56,429 bases of DNA from Lingula anatina. Its lineage: Eukaryota > Brachiopoda > Lingulata > Lingulida > Lingulidae. The stretch spans positions 1 to 56,429 of the forward strand of contig NW_019773606.1 in assembly GCF_001039355.2 (NCBI RefSeq). The letters are read 5' to 3'. Below, in pieces: positions 23,940 to 35,751 of the stretch. The translations under genes were made by a program, and so were the position numbers. Positions within the stretch are counted from its first letter, which is position 1. Every line of letters begins with the position of its first letter. The notes under the pieces were generated by a model, which saw only the letters and a program-made list of their open reading frames with translations, ran no database searches and was not told the DNA's origin.

Positions 23940-25317
23940 ATGAGGGCCAAGGTAAGTAGAAATTGAATCTGGCCTACTGTGTTAAACGTGTGGGTATTGG
24001 TCGTATTCTTATAATGATTTGTCAGACAAGTGCTTTTAAGTGACAACCTCCAGACTGTTCAGTTTTGTCGTTAAACATATGGTTTAACAGTGACTTAAAT
24101 TTGTAGCCTATATGATTTAATCACGAATCTGATCAAATGTTGTACTTATCCCCTTTTGTCAAGAACATTGTAGTTAGTAACGTTGCGAAATGTAAATACT
24201 GATTCACTTGATTTTATCTAAGTTACATGTGAAAGCATTTGATCAGTATTTCCTGTTTAAATGTTTTCTATCACTTGTCCTATATAAAATCTATGGCAGT
24301 ATCAGCAGAGCGATGCGCCGTTCATGGGGTTCTACTTATTACTGGAATCCATTGATTGACGGGAATCAACCAGAATCAAGTACTGAAATTATGTACATTA
24401 TACATTGGATTCTGTCTGTCTGGAAAGTTCTTTGAAAAGTGCTACTGCCAAAAGGGCGATATCGGATAAAAGAAATTGGTTGCTGCCTTACTTTGAGAGG
24501 CCACTGATTTCAACTACTATTTTGATTCTGAAGTAGTACAAAATATTTTCTGTAGTATGGCAAGCATAACATGAATCCAGAAGACATAAAATTGTGAAAT
24601 AAGCTTATGGAAGTAACATGTACATTTTATTGTTGATTCCAATAAGTTAAGACTTGATTCCAGTAATTAGAAGGACTGCTGTTTATACACCTTCAGCTTC
24701 AAGAGTGATTTATTTCTGTTTACAGTGGAGGAAAAAGCGCATGAGAAGGCTCAAAAGAAAGAGAAGGAAGATGAGAGCCAGGTATGAGCATTATACCTTA
24801 TTGATTACTAATTATATAGCAGCACATAACCTTAATGTGTTGACTAGTTTGTCTTTCAAGGGGAGAGAAACTCAGACATGGGGAAAACTTTGGAGGTATT
24901 GAAGGTTTGGAGGATCTGCACTACAAGAAATCTGCAGATCCAATTCTGTGCTGGTCCAAACAAAGTATTTTATATCCATCGGCCCATGTTAACATGTGAT
25001 TTAATATGTATTGTATTTGTCCTGAACCTTGCCAGTCCAAAGGACCTGTGGTGTCAAAATTCCTGCAGGTCCTCTGGGATTTCTAGCAGCCATGACTATC
25101 CAGATGTACATTTTCCCTATGACTGGAAATTTTTCATTTAAAGAGAAAACTTGTATTGAAGATATTTTTAGTTGATTGTAATTTAGATTTTAAGCAGGCA
25201 TACAAAAAGGACAATTAATTAATTACTTGCATTAAAACCTACTGATGTGTTTCATAATTGACGTATTTACAGCAATCATTTCATCATGTTGCACTTTTCA
25301 TTTGCAGATCTAAGTAG
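23940..25317 (+). CDS. RPL41: 60S ribosomal protein L41 (eL41), 25 residues
   Basis: A non-coding exon 1 (about 23783-23807) ends CTTTTACCAG|GTGAGG. Coding pieces are 23940-23951 (ATGAGGGCCAAG), 24726-24781 and 25308-25317. The protein is 25 residues, starting MRAKWRKKRMRRLKRK and ending RARSK, so almost all Arg/Lys with three Met; this matches the extreme, conserved eL41 sequence. It sits in the large ribosomal subunit, at the interface with the small one. Three coding exons for 25 codons, with the initiator exon coding only four residues, make it easy to miss. The 3' UTR runs to about 25675 (AATAAA at 25653-25658). The apparent 82-codon ORF at 24654-24902 is only exon 3 with intron on both sides. 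Confidence 0.96.
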
Positions 25318-26474
25318 ATTGGCCTTTCTGCTTTTGAAGAATAACAACCAGAAGTTATTGGACAGAGTGGATCCTATCCAGATTGTGGTCCTTTGAGATG
25401 AGCAGCAGTTACACTGACTCAGTGCATGAATTCTTATTCAGACAGATAGTACCAAATATGCAAACTGCATAGGGGTATATATTGAAAAGCTTCAAGTTGA
25501 GAAGCTGCAAACGAAATGGAAAATTTCCTGAACTGGGACCAAGTGAACTAGCAAACTAAGATCATGTCACTTTGATGGCCAAGTTGTCAGTAAATGGAAC
25601 TTCTGGATGTTGTTTTTCTCTCATTTGTGTACAGATGTGTTTGCAGTAATACAATAAAAACACACTTTACTTACGAATTGATGATATCTGTTTTTTATTT
25701 TCTTGGTATATTTTTTGAAGAAAAAATTTTCCGTGCCCTGTTGGGCTACATCTATGGCAAGGAAAATGCCTGTTGGACTGCAGAAATTGTCAAATTGAAA
25801 ATTTAAAAATTTTTTGCTGTTAAACTTTTTTCAAGTTTTACCTGACTTACCGATTTGACTATCGTAATCGTTTTAATTTGATTTTTTTGTGGGATACTGT
25901 TATTGGGCGGTAAAGTACAACTTTACCCATATAAAGGATTTCAAAACTAGAGTTTTGTTGAATTGACCACCTTATGACAGTGATGCATTACATTTTTCAT
26001 ACCAAGAAGCGTGAATGTAATTATTCAGTTTATGACCGCTTGGTTGTGATGAGGCTGGTCAATTTTTATTGCACAAATGTTTATGATGACATTTGAGAAA
26101 CTGCCACTATGCAACTGTTTTCAAATGCCTTACTAGGATTATGCGATTAAATAACATTGAGAGCGCATTTTTTTTTTTTCAAATTTGTCTTTGAGCAGCT
26201 TATCGTCCCTTGTGTCGAGTGGTATGAAAAGTTCAATCGTGTGGTGCCAGCTGATCGCGTGGAATTTTACAAATGTGTTAGTTGAGCTTGAAAGCTGAGA
26301 TTTCCACCCATTTCTTGAGAAGATTGTGTTGGTTGAGACAGAACGGGCTACGCAAAACATTGTATTTTATTTCCTCATCTCACGTCTACAGAGTAATATC
26401 AATTGAAGCAAAATCTTTACCACTATGGAAACACTGCAGCAAATGTCAAAGGTGCAAATAAAAACCCTTAAGTT
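25318..26474. other. RPL41 3' UTR and intergenic gap
   Basis: The RPL41 3' UTR is unusually long for such a small gene if the signal at 25653 is the one used. After it, to the PGRP stop codon at 26475, I see AT-rich DNA with no gene. The ORF at 25594-25806 crosses the poly(A) signal and has no domain; that at 26139-26360 (minus) likewise has no support. Confidence 0.55.
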
Positions 26475-29400
26475 TTAGTTAGGCACGTAGTGGGGCCATT
26501 TGGTGATGAGCTCATACAACGTATCTCCCGGGCAAGCTGTCGCTTTCATGTCTCTGTGGCCCTTTAGAATGTAATTGCTCTCCAATTCGCCTTTAGCAAC
26601 GCTGCAACTGATCAACTGCTTGGCTGCGTTCAGGGCTTTGTCGTTTGGAAGTCTATCCATAAAGTTGCCCATAAAGCTTATTGCTGTAAGAAAATATTTT
26701 AAGTCGATTGGCATATAGCTAATCACACGCCACCCTCACGTCACATGTAAGATTAAGTGTTTGCTTGATGTAAACGGTAAATCTAAATACATATTGTTGT
26801 TTACAAATAATAATAATTATCAATGAATAAAAATAAAAAAATAAATAAAACAATCGAAATTATGCTATATAAAACATTTTAGTCCAATGGAAGTAAATAA
26901 AAGACACGAGAGAGAATATCATAAAAAAAAAATTGAATTTACGGATTTAGGTTTGCATCTTAAAATATTCGACGTCATCTTGGATTATAATGTTGAAACT
27001 TTCTTGTTACTGAAAAATAATAAAATCAACAAAACGAGAGATCTTTTGTTGACCAACTTTTTGCGTTGTTGCATTAATGGTCTCTTCTATTCACCATAGC
27101 CACCGAAGACAACTATCTCACGCCCCTTTTCCTGAAAGATAAAAGAAAACAACCGTGGCCTTACCAAGTCCAACGCTGTTGTACCCGTAAGTGTGCGCTC
27201 CCACTTTATTCCACCCCCGTCCTTCGTACACGTTCCCGTCTTCTCCAACTAAGAAACTGTAACCAATGTCGCTCCATTCTAGAAATATATGTTTTGTTCA
27301 TCAATTCCTCTGTAACATTATCAAATTATTCCATCGTGGGTTTTACTAATGGTACATGTAACTGTCAGAAAATCTAAACAATGCCTAATCCATTGCCATT
27401 TTGTTTTTGCCATAAAAATGAGGCATGTTGGTTATTTAAGCATATTAATTTCATAAGTTTCACCAAGCAAAAGCTTCTATCGATGGCATGCTTCTGATCT
27501 AGCAAAGTATAAAATCTATTATTATTTTTACCTCCGCCAAGGAGGTTATGTTTCCACCCCTGTTTGTTTGTCATCAACATAACTCAAAAAGTTATGGATG
27601 AATTTCGGTGGAATCTTCAGGGTAGGTCAGAAATGGGTTAACTTAGAAGTGATTAGTTTTTGGTGGTGATCTGATTTCATTATGATTTGAAGAAACGAAA
27701 TAATATGCTTTAAAGAGAAGTATTGTTGCTCAGAAGTATTATTGTCTCCGCAAACAAATAAAGAAGTTCGAGATAGTATGATAGGGAGAACTGAGCTGCC
27801 TTAGCGGAGGTCTGCGCTCTCTGAGTGCTTTTCTAGTTTATGCTATGAAATGAGGTTTATCATTCTAGCATATAATAATAAATGCCCCACTGGCGACGTA
27901 CGTCTTGGCGCTGTCATGTGCAAATCCTGTATGGATCTCATCTCAGCTTTGCACGCCTCTGTCGTGCTACAGAATCTGCCGGCGGTGTGGTGAATGAACA
28001 TGTATTTGGGCGTGGCTGGAAGTGGCACCAATGGGTTGTTTGAGGGTTTAGCTCCCCACTCTGATCGACTGATGATTCGTGGACATTCCGATCCTGTAAT
28101 GATAAAGCGGAGTCTTTTTTATTTTACCTTTTCATTTAAGTGTAACTCGCAGCTAATCACATTGTTTTCTTTCTTATTTACTCTTTCTCTTTATTGTTAA
28201 GTATGAAAGTTCTTTTTGGCAAAACCTATCATTACCGAAAAAACTTGAAAAAACGTTCCGAAAACTTTATCTATGTCAACTTCTATGTCTTGAAGTCAAG
28301 TGGCATCTCAATATTGTTATTCTATTATATCAGTGCACCTGACCCTAATGCATACATTGTGTTGGTTATATATTATCTTATCCCACATACATTTACAACG
28401 TATTGGGGAGATACCATCTCTCGCCTCAAATTACGCTTCATCTCTCAGAAGGTTTTTCAATATTTTCTTTCAACCCGAAAGTCGGGCCACTAATACAAAT
28501 ATATATATACATGCCTCGGGAAAAGATGGTAGACACATGTAGGGCACAAAGAATGATGATAACAAGTGCGCTGACACCGAGCTACGTGTATACAGTTCAA
28601 TAATCAATAGTTCAATGCACAACTGAATGCAGCCAGAGTCTTAAAGACTATTCGAAAGTCTCTTCACGCATGAAAAATTGTTGGAGTAGAAAAAAAATCA
28701 CAAACAGTGTTCTTCGATTCGCGGTGTCGCTATGGCAATTTGTGTTTCTATTTTCAACTCACCTTTCACCTTATTCCACCACTGTCTGCCAGCGGACACT
28801 CACGCTCGTACTAGGGCCATCAGTATCACGACTTGCCATAGACCGCTTGATAATAAATTTGGAACAAAATTACTTGTTGAATTGTGAAGGAACAAAAGGT
28901 GACAGCACCATACATAGTCTGTCATCTCTAATCTCACTCCTGCGTTTATGCTAGGACCTACGAAACAATGCTGTTCAGTTGTTTGGTGGCGGGTCCTAGG
29001 ATAAGGATAGGCTTTAAAGAAGGCCTAATGGTGTACTAATATACACAAAACCTACCCACTGAACTTCCCGAAGAACTTCCCGAAGAACTTCCCGCTGAAC
29101 TTCCAGCCGAGCAGCCGGTGCTAGATGTACGCAACCAGTTACTGGCAATCCAACCGTCCTGAAATCAGTTTTATTTAAAAAAAATTAACGAGAAAAAAAT
29201 CGTACCTGACATTGCTTCCGTGTTTGTCCCCATAACACTATCTACAGTGCAGTCCCTCTCACCGTTCCGTATACTATGCCAGTTATTCAGTTCAACAATG
29301 GTATACTACGCTTACTCAGTGGGTCCTAAATAGTTTTGAAGTTGACAAAATTTCCGGGTCGAAGTATGGGTCTGCCGGATTTTTCACTATAGCTAGGAGA

Positions 29401-30741
29401 TAATATCACTTCCATAAGAGACTTAATTATCAGTTTGGTGTCAGTTGTCATGCAACGAGTGGGTATAGTTCTGTTGTCATATATTATGTGTTCTGATTAC
29501 AGAACGCGATATGAGTAGCGACAAGTGGGCATTCAGAGGCATAAATTATCGTTGTCATAGATGTGTGTCTTAACACACATCAATGACAACGATAATTTAT
29601 GTCTCTGAATGTTTTTTGACACCGAAGTAATTCAAAGAATGGTACAGTAAGCGTTAGAACTTTATATCCCAAAACAACTTTCTGAAATTTTTATGTCCTT
29701 TTCTTAATTACATGTACCACAACTTATGGGTACTACACTATCAATGCCTCGTCGTCGGATAAGCTATTTTTAGCCATTATAATTAGATTTTCGTTTTTAT
29801 AGGTTGTAACGGATCTTTTTCGAAGGTTGCGGAAAAGTGGTTGCTGTTGGGTAATATCGCGATTTATCATCTAGAGAATGACTTCGTCTTCCGTGCCAAC
29901 CTATGAGTAATGGACGGTTACGAAGAACTTGTTCTTTGGCTGTAATCACAAATAACGCTTTTATCATGCGGTTTGTTACTCAATACAGATAAGTGGAAAT
30001 ATAGGAGGAAATAACCATCTAATATATTTTAGCACGCCACAGTTTTTCGACTCCGAAGTAACTGACTAAATCCCCGTGTGGAAAATTCAGTGTTTGCTCA
30101 AAATAATGACAATAATTTTTCTATGCACTTGAAAATGTATAAATTCACTTGTTTTTTTTTTTAATGGTTATTGTTGGTGTCCTGTGTGCGTTAACAACGC
30201 TAAGTGTGACTTAACGCAAATTGGATATGACCCCTTGGTCCCAACGGATCTGCCTTAAAAAAGTTAAATCTTGGTAAAAAAAATTAGTCTTAAAAAAAGG
30301 AAGAGAGATAAATTACAAATGATGAAAAAATAAAGTGAAAGAAATTAATTTTAATCAATTTCAATCTGTAAATTAACATACTCTGATGAAAATTTAAGCA
30401 AAAGAAATAATTTTTAATAAATTTCATTTTATAGATTTACATCATCTGATGAAAATGAAAAATCTACCAAACTTTTCCAAGAAGGTCGAAAATTTGACTA
30501 GAAGTTTAAAAAGCCTTACTTGTCCATTGTAATCCACGTTGAACCAAACATGGCTACCAGCATACTGTGTTTTTCCTGTAAAAGGAAGACAGGCGTCTGG
30601 GGTGAGAAGACCAATCTTGTTTTTTGAGGTCACCCCGGGACTGGAGCGAATGTTCACATATCCAGTACCACATACACACGAAGCAGCTGAGGCCAGGGTT
30701 GGACCAGCGATACACAGCGTTAGGATAAGAACCAGATTCAT
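26475..30741 (-). CDS. Secreted peptidoglycan recognition protein with N-terminal SH3b domain
   Basis: Five minus-strand exons: 30520-30741, 29056-29158, 27902-28093, 27165-27278 and 26475-26683, 840 bases, 279 residues. Residues 1-19 are a signal peptide ([19 protein letters not shown]). Residues 20-86 form a bacterial-type SH3 (SH3b) module: VNIRSSPG, then [14 protein letters not shown] and the closing DGWIASNWL. Residues 87-109 are a Ser/Gly linker of GSS units. The PGRP/amidase-2 domain follows (about 112-279). Zn-binding and catalytic positions of amidase PGRPs are all present: H143 (HHTAG), Y179 (DIGYSF), H253, T259 and C261 (GHRD...TACPG), plus the FCSTTEAC disulfide pair. It should therefore be an active extracellular N-acetylmuramoyl-L-alanine amidase that cleaves or senses bacterial peptidoglycan. 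The SH3b module probably adds wall binding. The first intron is long and carries a foldback repeat. Confidence 0.93.
27530..27832. mobile_element. Dispersed non-autonomous repeat in PGRP intron
   Basis: The segment opens ACCTCCGCCAAGGAGGTTATG and closes with TTAGCGGAGGTCTGCGCTCT followed by CTGAGTGCTTTT. The ends contain an imperfect inverted repeat (ACCTCCGCCAAGG against ACCTCCGCTAAGG). I recognise this end pair as a widespread interspersed repeat of animal genomes, from memory and without a family name. It has no coding capacity. Confidence 0.6.
29530..29611. repeat. 82-base near-perfect hairpin in PGRP intron 1
   Basis: Left arm 29530-29568 (CATTCAGAGGCATAAATTAT onward) pairs with right arm 29573-29611, separated by only about four bases. 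Mismatches are few. It is either a very short foldback element or a palindrome made by replication template switching. Confidence 0.85.
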
Positions 30742-33092
30742 ACTGGAAAGAAAAGTCCTTGGTTTAATTACAACACTGCGATTTCACAAGCACATGTTTA
30801 GAAAATGCAAAGAAGGACAAATCATTTCCCGGTTTCATATCTTTAATTCTTTACTTTTTTTAAATACCATTTGCTATGCTCGTTTATGTGGTTATATATG
30901 ATGCTAACTATTGTTATTATCACGGCGCAAGTAAAATATACGTACCTTTTTGTCGCACTTTTTTCCTCACAGGTGGTGTTTTAAAGCTTCGTGTCTGTTT
31001 GCAGTTTATATATACATAGACCCCTACGCCACAGCGCGTGTCCAGTGTCACATTACAGAAACGTCAGTAACCGCTTCAGACGTGACGTGGCCTTTTCTAA
31101 AACGAAAGAGTCCAATTAGAGTAAAGCTGGACGAAAAAGGGTGGGGAGGGTCCGGTAAATATTCTTCTTAATTGTTAATAGGAGTGTTTATCAAAATAAT
31201 ATCAAACAGATTATTTTAAACGTAAATTGAATACTTTAAAGTACTAGAGTCCTTGAATCCAGGAACTCGGACTCCGCTCTGCGAGAGTAATAAGTAAATA
31301 AGGTCACCGTCAAATGCCAGCTGTCAGTTTTCCACCACCCGGATCAACTCTGTGACTGCACCCTGGTGTTGGCAACCCCTGTATAATCTTTAATCCTGCA
31401 TATTCAGCACGGTGCATTTAATAGTGCTAAAGCTGGTACAGGGAGAATAGATATTTTAAGTCCGGCCGGTGGTATGGCGATTATTTAGATTATTCCGTAT
31501 GTTGACATGCAATGATTGTTGATTGACTGGTACCTTTTAAAACCTGTTTGACAAATGTGCAAATATCGCAATTTTTATCTCGTTGACAAAAATATCGATT
31601 GTAGATTGTTGGGTAGATATTATCCTTTAATAGTACGTCGGAGACGTAGACCGTAACCCGTGGATATCCTAAAATCCAGGATGCGGCGCTTTCGCAGTTT
31701 GCGGTTTTCTTGGATATCTGTAGGCTTACCACATTTCCTTTGATCTGGGATGGTAGTGTAAAGCACCACATGTATGACACAGCTGCCTCAATCCCAGACC
31801 CCAGGCACCCGAAAAACGGTCATAAAATTAGGCCAGTTGAAATATATATATATAAATGACTAACGAAAAGAAATTTATCGAAATTTTCCACACTCATGAA
31901 ATAGGAGTAACTGTGCCTGGTAGGTTAAATAGCGAGATAAAGTGTTAGTGTCCAGTATACTATCTTGTTGGTTACGCCACAAACGTGTTTGGATTCATAT
32001 ATATATATATATATATATATAGTGCAGAGAAAGTTTTAAAAATTCCAATGTAGTATTTATATCTAAAAGTAAGACCTCTATGAAACTTCTCTTCTCTTTA
32101 ATACCAAAGGCCGCTGTACAAATTCACCTTTTGCTACTAGATAAAGTGTTATCTGTTACAAAACGCACGATTTAACCAACGCCTTCGGCATCGCAAACAA
32201 AAATGCCATATGTATTTATCTGCCAGAAGACAAATTAACAACTTTTGCTAAAAGTGGTTTGTTAGCAAACCACAAAGAGCTACACAGAAAAAAAATGCAT
32301 TCTTCAAGGCTAGAAAAATACCTTGAATATAAAATCAAGATTGTATTTTAGTCCGTTACCTATTGATTATATGTACCACGAAATAATGTTTATAGCAACT
32401 TATTTAAATCCTGTATATTTTAGCTCTCTGTTGCTCACGATTTAAATACATCTGTATGACCCAGATTTGAATTTTGCAGAATTTCGAAATCAGACCTACA
32501 GACCTACAACTTTATGTGCGAAACAATTCTTGACTGACAAAGTACATTGTAATTTATCGTAATACTACATTATGCAATATTTCTCGAAAAATGATTGGCT
32601 AAACATCGCCAATAACTAAGATGGTTCGGGGTAAATTGATGGGTTCTCAATACACCGTTATTGCAAAGAGACAGGTCTAACATACGGAAACAGTACACCG
32701 CTCTGTACCGTGATGAATGACCCGAGACACTATATTAAACTAAACTGAGGTCAACAGATAAACCTGTTGGTGAAACTGTTCAATTTTGTGTGATAACCTG
32801 ATTCCAATCGGTGTATAACATGCACTGAAATAGCACGGACGGTTTCTCAAGGCAAGTCATAAATGTTTTTTAGCAATTAAAATTGACTCCAATTCAGATT
32901 ATTTTACCATCGTGTATTTAATATGTAGGAATTAACATTCAATTATTAAAACATCGACCATGATACTTATATTAACATTTCAATAGAAAAACCAAAAACT
33001 TTGAACATTATAATATAATAGTATATGTTTAAAAATCGAAATACGGTTTCTGCATACGACAGTGTGTGAGCAGTGAATGCAACTAAACAAAG
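30742..33092. other. PGRP upstream region and intergenic gap
   Basis: The PGRP promoter should lie in the first few hundred bases, with the 5' UTR possibly spliced. An (AT)n tract is at about 31997-32021. An AT-poor ORF on the minus strand (31490-31780, 96 codons, several Cys) has no domain I recognise and no clear splice context. The rest is AT-rich DNA with nothing I can support. Confidence 0.5.
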
Positions 33093-35751
33093 ATGGAGGA
33101 TTCGCCAATAGATAAAAAGACCGCCATAGTACCTGAACCCGATTCCGACAAGAGAGAGGCAATATCGACAGAAAAAGATTGTGCAGTTACTACTTATCGC
33201 ATTACAAAGCAGGTCTTCATAGTAATGATATGGTTTACAATGGTAAGCATAAACCTTAAGTTTTCATATTTAACGTTAAAAAATAGGGTGCGTTTAAATG
33301 ATTAACGTGATGTAGGTTTGGTTTACTGTTTGTATGCAACTGGGCGGTTTGGAGTTGTTAAACCCAAATGTCCATTTTTTATTACATAATCTTCATTCAA
33401 ATTTTTATGTACAACATCTCGAACATTCATTTGACATGTTCTGTGGTAGAAAACTGAGTATTTCATAGACTATTAATCTCATGAATCCAATAAAGGCATC
33501 CTGTTTGGAGCTACCTGGTCCAACTTTGAAAGATTTGATGAAGAAAGTCGATAGTAGCTATGAAGAAATTTCACGTGCCTTGATAGCACGTAGTGTTGGT
33601 TTTTTCATCAGCTCATTTGTGGGAGGATTTCTGTGTGATCGATTTCCAAAGCATGTTGACATATTTATAAGGTCAGTATAAGTTTGTCCCATTTTGATAT
33701 GCCTGTATCAGTAAACTGTTTGTCAAAACTAGATCAGAATGACCACCATTAACAGTACAGGTGTAAAATGTATCTGCACGTGTTCATCCAAAGCTTAAAT
33801 CTTATTCGAAAAGACTAATCGTTTGTGATATAGAAATCGTCCGAGATAGCCCAAAGTCTCGCCATTCAGCCTAAAGTGAAGCAAAATTTTGCCGGACACG
33901 GATCAGAAATAGTAGCAGACTAGCGAGTACGGTGCGCCAACGAATAAAAGCCAACAAAATATATCCATATTTTTGTGGTTATATCCTGTCTTATATTACT
34001 GTCTACTGCAAAGTCGCAATTTAGGCTATCTCGCATGATTTTTCATTTCGAAGCGTTGTTCACACATATTTTATCTTCATGCGCTTATGTTCTAAATATC
34101 AGTTATTCAAACATAGTTTTACCTTCATACGCTTACGTTCTAAATATCTTGAAAACAAGTTCGAATTTAAGAAATTCCTCTTATCAAATCTATTCAAGGG
34201 AATCTTTATATTGAAATAAAATTATAGAACCATAAATATTAATTGAATTCACTTCCTTTTTAGTGTGGCAATGTTCGTAAATGCCGTCACTACTGTTTCC
34301 ATTCCTTGGTGCCACGAACTTATTCCTCTTGCCATTTTGATGCATTTTCAAGGGCTGTCAGAAGGAGTTTTGAATACAGGCAAGTTGTTACTATTGAAGA
34401 AATAAATTCTTTCCTTTAGCATGTTCGGTGTTAGAGCTATGAAAAAATATACACCAACTCGCTCTTATAATGTGAAACCTGAGCACCTATTATTTCAACT
34501 TAAATATTGAACTTTGAATATTGGTGGAAACAAGTTGTACACATTTTTGTACCTGAATGCAAAAGAAAAAACAATGTCAAGAATCCAAGTAAAAATAGTC
34601 TAACGCATCGAATAAGATGTGTTCCCAGTTTTGTCATTTTTTTCCCCAGAAAATGAAGAATAAGGTTGCTAGAAGTGATTTATTTTATGTTTTGTGCTTA
34701 ATTTGTTTTAGGCGGAATGACAACTTGCCTCAATTTATGGGGAGAAAAAGTATCGGCACCAATGCACTCTACACATTTTGGATGGGGAATAGGCGGTCTG
34801 TTTTCCACACAAATAGCTCGACCATTTTTGTCGCCTGACGTTTTCCTTCCAGAAGATGTAAAAAGCAATGAAACCGTTGTATTTCAGGCCACTACTTCAT
34901 CTTTATCTGCAAATATTACTTTGGATGCAACAAACTTGTCCCGAATTGAGTATGCATATGCTATATCCGCAACTCTCGCATTATTAATGTCTATTGTCTT
35001 TTTGTTGTTTTATATTCTTCCACCTCCGCGTGGATTTCAATTGGCCACTATCCCAAAAAAGAATGACATTAAAGCTATTTTTCATCCGGCATCTTGTGCT
35101 CAAGATAATACAATGTTTGGATTGATCATGTTTCCACTATTACTTTGGTTCTATATGCACATTACGGGGGGTGAACGTGCTGTTGCCAAATTTTTGTTTT
35201 CTTTTGCCAAAGACAGCGAGTTGCTTTTTAATAACGACCAAGCCACATTGGCATTATCTTTGCACTGGATTTTCTACACCATAGGTCGAGGGCTAGCCAT
35301 CGTTGTTGCCAAATTCGTACCCCCAAGATATATGTTAATAGGAGAAATATCAATGAACATTATCAGCGGTTCAGTTCTGTCTGCCCTCGGTTACAAAAAC
35401 GAAATAGTATTTTGGATTTTCAATGCATTGTTGGGACTTTTCTTGGCGCCAGTTTTCCCGTCAGGTGTTTCATGGGCGAACCGCTACCTGGACATGTCTG
35501 GCATTGCTGTTGCGATTGTGCTACTAGGGGCCTCTGGTGGAGGATTTGTATACCAGTGGATCACAGGCGCCCTTTTCGATGCCATCGGCCCCAATGCGTT
35601 GATGTATGTTATGACTGGAGATGGCCTTCTTTTGGCTCAATCTTATGTAACATTGCAAATAATAGCATCGAGACAGGGCGACCGCTTTACCAAAGATTCT
35701 GACGCCAAAGAGAAACATGTTGTAGGAGGCGTCAAAGAGACATCAGTTTGA
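33093..35751 (+). CDS. MFS transporter, MFSD4/NaGLT1 (SLC60) family
   Basis: Exons 33093-33242, 33496-33671, 34264-34379 and 34712-35751 give 1482 bases, 493 residues. The charged N-terminal tail is cytosolic; membrane segments start at VFIVMIWFTM. The family signature is clear: GPTLKDLM after TM1, ARSVGFFISS, GGFLCDRF (MFS motif A-like), then EGVLNTGG, LNLWGEKV, HFGWGIGGLFS and IARPFL. A long extracellular loop carries NVT/NLS-type sequons between TM6 and TM7-like segments, and the C-terminal half has LDMSGIAVAIVLLGASGGGF. Members include the sodium-dependent glucose transporter NaGLT1 (MFSD4B) and MFSD4A, so a hexose or related substrate at the plasma membrane is a family-based guess. Intron 3 uses a GC donor (CAG|GCAAGT) with a normal AG acceptor. 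The exon 2 acceptor (AATAAAG|GCATCC) has a weak pyrimidine tract; I chose it for phase and family alignment. Confidence 0.88.

Noticed and set aside
23952-25307. Possible snoRNA in RPL41 introns
   Set aside because: Ribosomal protein introns often host snoRNAs, but I found no convincing C/D or H/ACA box pair.
28194-28954. Cluster of plus-strand ORFs in the PGRP intron
   Set aside because: Overlapping frames of AT-rich sequence without domain or splice signals.
30539-30901. 120-codon plus ORF
   Set aside because: Antisense of the PGRP signal peptide/SH3b exon; no independent motif.
31490-31780. 96-codon minus ORF with several Cys upstream of the PGRP gene
   Set aside because: It looks somewhat protein-like, but I see no domain, no signal peptide and no splice partners, so I did not call a gene.
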